From NCBI GenBank assembly GCA_907163375.1, contig CAJQUW010003080.1:434001-498000 (forward strand): a stretch of DNA of 64,000 nucleotides. The letters run 5' to 3'. Shown piece by piece: positions 58,019 to 64,000 of this stretch. The position numbers were made by a program, and so were the translations under genes. Below the pieces are notes generated by a model. It was not told the origin of the DNA, made no database searches, and saw only the letters and a program-made list of their open reading frames with translations. Positions within the stretch are counted from its first letter, which is position 1; every line of letters starts with the position of its first letter. The stretch is from Prostheceraeus crozeri (lineage: Eukaryota > Platyhelminthes > Polycladida > Euryleptidae).

Positions 58019-59883
58019 CTGGAATGTAATATATTGAATTAATGACACACATACAAGTTGAATTCAGAGTAATATTTAATTTATCATCTCAGAGTCTTGC
58101 GAACATTGAAATCCTAGAATACATATCAAGTTAACTTGAGTTACAGCTATCACTGTAAATCGTTCGCTACCAAATTGCTAAAATGCTTGCTACCAAAGGC
58201 TTTATTTCCTTTCATCTGCAGGGTAGCGTTGCTAATGCATATTATCTACCAGATGCTTCTTTTTCTTATAATCACTTTAATATGTCAAAAGTTGAATATT
58301 ACTCTGTACTGTGTTATCAGCAGTAAGATGTTGACATCTGATGATAGAACTTGCAATTTCGAATTCAATTCTATCACACACAGGTTTGAATATTCTCTAT
58401 GTATAAGTAGCAAGTACACAGAAATAAACAGCGTGTATTTAGTAATTTTGAAAATAAGATCATAATAGGTCCGAAATTATATATTGATTTCATAAAGTGA
58501 ATTGTTTGATATTTTATATGGTATTATTTTACTGAAATGTTTTATTTATGTTGAAAGGAACATGCTTGCAAAGAAAATTAACGTGAAATTGTATTGATCT
58601 CAGTCATTTCTGCACTTAGACATAAGCAGACTCAGTATCGGATCAGAACGCATGGGTAGCGGTGACTTCGCTATCACCTGAATCCGAAATAAATGCACAT
58701 CACATGCAAAATAAGTTTAAAAGGCATGTGGATGCTGTACGTAAGCATTTAATAAATGTGCTACTGTTCATAACATCTATAAGTAGTATGAAAAAACATG
58801 CCTAATATTAGACGTTCTAATAAGATTTAAGACTGTAGGTACCAAATCATCTGGTAGAGAATCACCATTGCTGCGAAATTATGATGAAAGAAATTAGATA
58901 TTAAACAATTGAAGTCAAGGTAAACTGGTAGCACCTTTCAGGTATGGTATAAATTACCTACGAGACCATCGAATTTCATTCAGACGACTGCTACCAGATG
59001 AGCGCGGTCTGGTAGCTTACAGCAACAGTGATGGGGAAGTGCCACTATTATGAGGAAACAGTGAGCACGGTATAAAGAGGCAGTTGTCAACTTGAATGAA
59101 AATGGCATGGATAATATCATCATTGAACTTGGCAAATGTTTGATGCGATAGACAGACGTTGCTTTGCAACGTAATCTACCATGCCAAATATAGTCTAAAT
59201 ATGCTAATTCAAACTGCTTTGACCTTAGAATGAGTTTATGAAATTCATATAAAGGAAGTAAATAATTTGCCCTGTAAAATGCACTTGACAGATTGACCCG
59301 AAAATTTGTCCGTCATATCAATTAAACATAGGAGGTAATGCTGTCAGCTGACATTAGCTGTATAGATATCCATTAATACATCGACAAATATAGATCATGT
59401 TTGAAGAACCTTCATTATTCATTGGTGTCACTAGATTGCTGTGATTCATTGCTCTGGAAACAGATAATCCCACGATTTGCATGGACCCGTGGAAAATGAA
59501 AGCATGTTAAATTTTGAGCATAATATACTATAAAATAGCTGGTAGATATGTGTGATATATCAATTGATACACGGAGTCTTATCATGGCACTGACGTTCGT
59601 TTACTGCTACCTTGTTTGGAGAGGTAATATGAATATTTGAAATATGAGAGGATGAAAAAAAGGTGCACCTCAGTAGCCTATTATCATGAGTAGCCAATTT
59701 AGACAACGCTGCTCAGATTTTGTTTGCTAAACCAATTGTCATGATGACAAGTTCGACACTCTTTATTGCATCGAAAACAATATTACCTACGTCATAGACA
59801 CGCATTGCCATGACAACACTACAGAATGACGGCTTCCGGTGGATAGCGATGGTTAGGTACTTTGTCAATTCATCATTTTATCA
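58019..59883. other. No gene recognised
   Basis: This would be intron or 5' flank of the exchanger. A 109-codon plus frame (58136-58465) has no motif. Nothing else identified. Confidence 0.5.
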
Positions 59884-60015
59884 AATCTCAACAGATGCAA
59901 CCACCACGAGACATGTTTCGGTATATTGGGCCTGATCAGTCGTGGGTAGGTTCGAACAAGCGACGTTGTAGACTCACCTTGTGCAAGCATAACCTCTAGT
60001 CACAAGGCGACCTGA
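59884..60015 (-). mobile_element. tRNA-derived SINE, family A copy 2
   Basis: Minus strand: GTCGCCTTGTGACTAGAGGT (A-box region), CTTGTTCGAACCTACCC (B-box), body ACGACTGATCAGGCCCAATA ending CTCGTGGTGGTTGCATCTG TTGAGATTTGA. It lies head to head with the next copy, about 50 bp away. Confidence 0.75.
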
Positions 60016-60063
60016 CCTCTGCCACTAGCCAGGACGTCCTGGTTTTATTCACGCTCTCAACAG

Positions 60064-60200
60064 ATGGTCCGGTGGCCTTGTGGTTAGAGGGTATACTTGT
60101 AAGTCCTCTAGCTCCAAAGTCGCTGATTCTGATCTACCGACGACTGATTAGGCGCGACAGGCCGAAACATGTCTTGTGGTGGTTACATCCGTTGAGATTT
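60064..60200 (+). mobile_element. tRNA-derived SINE, family A copy 3
   Basis: Plus strand: GGTGGCCTTGTGGTTAGAGG (A-box), a decayed B-box (GCTGATTCTGATCTACC), ACGACTGATTAGGCGCGACA and the end CTTGTGGTGGTTACATCCG TTGAGATTTGA. Same family as 5085 and 59884; its B-box has lost the TTCGA core. Confidence 0.75.
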
Positions 60201-60607
60201 GAAAAATTTATCAATTATCAGGTTATTTTTTAAAAACTTGTCAATATACTTTCTATAGATTAATGATTATCATCATCTCCCTCCTAAATAAAATGATTTT
60301 GATGAAATACATGTAGCTTGCAAAACATGACAAGACAAGACAAAAATGATAACTCTTGCATATTTCACACATTTGATTCTTCATGAGATGTCAACACTGA
60401 CATGATCCACGCTTAGCCAAGCCTGTGCTCCCCATTCCAGTCTCACTATCTTAGCCCTATCTATACCAGGTCCTGAGACGCAACGATATCCGACGGGCTC
60501 GAATCGGAGCCCTCCTAGACTTCCAAAGTTTGGCTGCGGATCAAATGAAATTCAGTGTGTGAATTTCTAATGTTGGTATTCATCCGCTCAAACCATGGGG
60601 AAGTATA

Positions 60608-61345
60608 AAGTAGGCAGAGTGTTGACTCAAAAATTATCTGTATACGGTGAAAAATTTTATATGAAAAGATTCAGTTTTTGTGGAAATTGGGTTCCTGAGG
60701 TCTAAAAAATTTATTTGAGCAGTTTTTAAAAAGCTAATTTTTTGCTAATCATTCCTGTGTTTATACACTACCGACGTGAGGCCACTATGTAAGTAGTATG
60801 AAACTTATTGGGTATCAAAGGGAATGAATATTTGCTAACGAATGTCTTAATTAAGCGCAACTTAAGCTGATTATTAAGGGAATTTCATGAACCACATTAC
60901 AATGCAAGTCTTCATGAAAAACTTGAGATCTCATTGTGTTTCTTGGCTGAAATTTCATGTTTTAATTCCATTTTTATCGGCATGAATTCATTATTCACAA
61001 AATTTATGTTTCATTTCTTGAATCTGAATAGCATTGTAGACCTATATTTATATCTTTCAAAGTTAATAATGATCAGTTTCTTTGATTATGATATTTTGCT
61101 CTTTCAGTGCTCTGACAGCCGTTTGGCAGTGCCAAGTGGCCCTGAAGGTAATTTGTGATATGACAACGTTTAAGGAAATGCTCTAATTATAAAAAGGCTG
61201 CGGGCTTCAAAGTGATGGTAACCCATAGAATTACTAATTTGACAAACTATATTACCTCTCCAAGGTTGTTATGACACGGAGGATTTGTAGAATACTGTGC
61301 ATTCTTCTGTTGATATCATGATCAGTCAATTTCGTGTACATTTCT
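60608..61345 (+). repeat. 0.7-kb dispersed repeat, copy 2 (also at 8225-8925)
   Basis: Direct-orientation match to 8225-8925. This copy has about 35 extra bases near 61108-61146 that lie between an acceptor-like CTCTTTCAG and a donor-like AAGGTAAT; the other copy lacks them. No protein or element ends recognised. Confidence 0.7.
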
Positions 61346-62749
61346 CCAAAAGTGTAGAAATTTGATTGATAAGATTTATTTGTGCATAGAATGTAACTAA
61401 ATATGCGTTTATGATAGGCGAAAGATTTTCCTCCAAAAGTTGCCATTCCAATGTGCATGTGAAACGATTTTCTACAGTTCTAGATAGCTTCAAATGTGGT
61501 TCCAAAGTATAAATAGGAAGGAAGACTTGCAGATACCCAAAGAATTCTGCTGATTAGGAAAAACACAAAAATGACTACTTACAGGTGCCATTATTATTAT
61601 TTAAAATTCTATTAAGTAGTATTTACAAACATTTGAATTCCCAATACTCTATTCGATCTCTGTGGTATAATAAATAACCATGATATGGTTTATTGACGTT
61701 TATTTATAAACTTCTGCACTCCTATTACCAATTGATGCGTTTTGTACAAAAATATTCGCATATTCGCTAAAAGTGGCAAATTCAGACTTTCAAGAGAAGT
61801 ACAAAATATTTCAAAATAGGTCAATTGAACTTCCAGTGGGCCAAATGTAGCAATTTTAAATAATAAGTCTGAAAATGCGCTAAAACCAAAAATCACAAAA
61901 TTGCAGATTGAGCTACTTGCATGTAGTTTTACGAGTTCCATAGCAAAAATGCGACAGGGAGACCGAATGTCCCTGGTCTGTGGATAGGGTTAAGCAAGGT
62001 GAAAAGTCCGATTTCCACAGTCTTGTTCTTGAAAATAAATCACTTGCATTTTTGTGTGAAATCTACATTTTTTTATCATGCAAGACAAATATAGTTCACC
62101 AGTGATTATGAACATTCAGCTTTCTGTGAGTTTTCTACAATCACAAACAATAATGCAACAATCTGTTCCATTTATGCTCTGTTGGGGTTGTAGATGCGAC
62201 AACCCCAATGAGAAGAGATGATGTAGCGTGTTGAAAATAGTGTATTCCTTGCAGACAGTGTAAAGAGTTAACAACGAAAGGACATTCATGATGAGGCCTG
62301 TTATAGCTACGACGGTGGAAGGCGTTCATTAACTCCTCCGGCCACCCATGCTCTAAAAATGATGGTCGATACAACTCCTTTTAATTCCTTAACCTCTTTT
62401 AACTTCTTCACCTTCCTACGAAATATATATGCTTTTGTATTTTATCTTTGCCATTTCATGTTGTTCTGAGCTTTATAAATGTTCTAATTCACTTTATCAG
62501 TTCGAAGCTCATCTTACAGTGACCTAGAAATCGGGTTTCGCATTTTGACAAAGCCTCCAGAACTTGATGAATCTCAATGTGACTCGTTGAGTTGTATTCA
62601 GATAGCATGCATCAATTTAATATCCAGATTTCTTTAGGTTTATATGAATGTATCATAATGATATAATTCTTGTCAAAACTGGTGACTCTGAACTTTCTAT
62701 AATGATAATTTTCAGTATGTAGTCATAGAAATGACAATTTCACAGAAAA
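61346..62749. other. No gene recognised
   Basis: 61605-61690 resembles 19420-19510. Frames at 61690-61941 and 62141-62374 (minus) have no motifs. Confidence 0.5.
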
Positions 62750-62997
62750 ATCAAATTCAAATTCAAAACGCAATTTATAGAATGAAGATCTATGTCTATG
62801 AAAAGTGTAGGAAACTTTGAGGGGTAAACTCCCTCCCCCAATGGGAAGGGTCAAAATAGATTTGACTAGTATCAAATCCGAATTGGGTTCAACAGCTTTT
62901 CTTCCAGGTCCGCAAATTCTCTGACCAGGATTCGAACACAAGTCAGTAAGGATGATAAACAAGTGCTCTGTCCACACCGCTAAATCGGCGGAACAAA
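62750..62997 (-). mobile_element. tRNA-derived SINE, family B
   Basis: Minus strand: GATTTAGCGGTGTGGACAGA (A-box), GTGTTCGAATCCTGG (canonical B-box), an unrelated body of about 150 bp, and an AATTTGAATTTGA tail. The head lacks a proper acceptor stem. No second copy was found in the window; the head differs from family A. Confidence 0.6.
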
Positions 62998-64000
62998 AGA
63001 AGCGTTGATGAAGGACAATGTCACATCTTTAACTGTTCGACGCAGCAGATCTCAGAATGCACTACGCAAGCCTTTCTCAAGGGAAACAGAAAGTTCCATC
63101 GGTGTAGAAAAAGCACCATTCTGCTTTCTATCAGAAGTTCGCATATATATGATAATGTTCGGCCTAATTAAATTATTAGAGATAAATTTTTTGATGCCAT
63201 CGAAGGAACACCTACAAATTATTTTGTTTCAATGAAGAGATTAGTCATGTGGGTATGTACAATGTACATGCTCCGTTCTAATGCCGTTTTGGGGCTCGAT
63301 CCTACGACTAAACTTCGAAGTCGAAGCATAAGGTCATTGAATTAACGAGATAACTCACACACGCGTTGTAAAATCAACTTAACACCCGCTGACTAAGATT
63401 TGAATTTTAGATGCTCTTCATTAAATCACATAGTCTTAAGACTTTAATCAGTGTAAGTGCATGGATGTGAAACACAATCCGATAGAAGTTTGTCCACATA
63501 CAAGAAATTGAACTAGACGATACCCTAACTTGGCAATGTGGAGACTCTTCGTGTTCTTCTTATAGAATATTTAGCAGTCGCTCTTAAAGACAACTCACGA
63601 TAATGAAAAGTAATAAAAGATTTCAGATTAATGACTCAAAGGAATGAGAGCGAAGGGAAAGAGCTTTTAGACGGAGATTGACGTTTAGTAATTACTTCAA
63701 CAGTACGTCTCTATGCAATTCAACACATTGAGTTAAATAGCTAAAGAATTGCTGTATTAGAATTTGCTACATTGTAAAGGACATAACAATCGAATGAATG
63801 TTTTATTTACTGATAATTAGAATTCTACTCCTGTTATAATTTTTTACATTAGGCGTCATAATCTAATTATTACTTATGTATCATTCTTAGAAGGGACAGT
63901 TGATGCAGTTTGTAACGAAGATCGGGGGCAGATCGTTATGGTTCACATATTTCCTGTTAAATTATTCAAATGAGTATTCTCAGCAGCGCTACTGTTTATG
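62998..64000. other. No gene recognised
   Basis: AT-rich; one 76-codon plus frame (63005-63235) without motifs. Nothing else identified. Confidence 0.5.

Noticed and set aside
61108-61146. Microexon of a host gene
   Set aside because: Only splice-like dinucleotides support it, and it lies in a dispersed repeat; mentioned only as part of the repeat finding.

Overview
This window is eukaryotic, most likely from an invertebrate animal. It is AT-rich, most of it has no long reading frame, and the one host gene I can defend is split into spliced exons. That gene is a K+-dependent Na+/Ca2+ exchanger (SLC24/NCKX family) on the minus strand. One exon at 57835-58018 carries the alpha-1 repeat. After an intron of about 24.2 kb come two exons at 33466-33622 and 33299-33402, separated by a 63-bp intron. 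Splice sites and codon phases agree across all three. The gene runs past what I can see at both ends. No species call is possible from sequence alone.

The rest is mainly a record of transposition. The most striking locus is 19563-25127. Near-identical 198-bp inverted repeats (about 4 differences by eye) enclose fossil reverse transcriptase and RNase H pieces with hepadnavirus-like motifs, plus a GIY-YIG nuclease end on the opposite strand. A nearly full-length CR1/jockey-type LINE (20630-24149) has inserted into it. Other loci with GIY-YIG ends typical of Penelope-like elements (PLEs) lie at 30706-31885, 42280-42786 and 46424-46968. Short protein-free inverted-repeat relatives lie at 2915-3200, 12927-13447, 47532-47763 and 49044-50718. 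Nearly all of these carry a hammerhead-ribozyme-like core with a tiny palindromic stem III. Several are bounded by direct repeats of 9-14 bp.

DNA transposons are also common. There are two hAT-like MITE families with 8-bp target duplications (256 bp: 5267 and 11371; about 520 bp: 13790, 35334, 37990, 49235 and 50719), an 853-bp hAT-like element (49781-50633), a Tc1-type DD34E element with two nonsense codons (56050-57445), and two unclassified inverted-repeat elements (10023-10654, 16283-17188). A tRNA-derived SINE family is present in three copies, with other tRNA-like heads elsewhere. A 31-bp x 6 minisatellite of CCAAT-like motifs lies at 43037-43222.

Layout: 1-19.5 kb is gene-free DNA with scattered MITEs, PLE hairpins and a SINE. 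19.5-25.1 kb is the nested retroelement locus. 25-33 kb is gene-free apart from a PLE pair. 33.3-58.0 kb is the exchanger gene, whose large intron holds most of the nested elements. 58-64 kb holds SINEs and a 0.7-kb repeat shared with 8.2 kb. All counts and alignments were done by eye.
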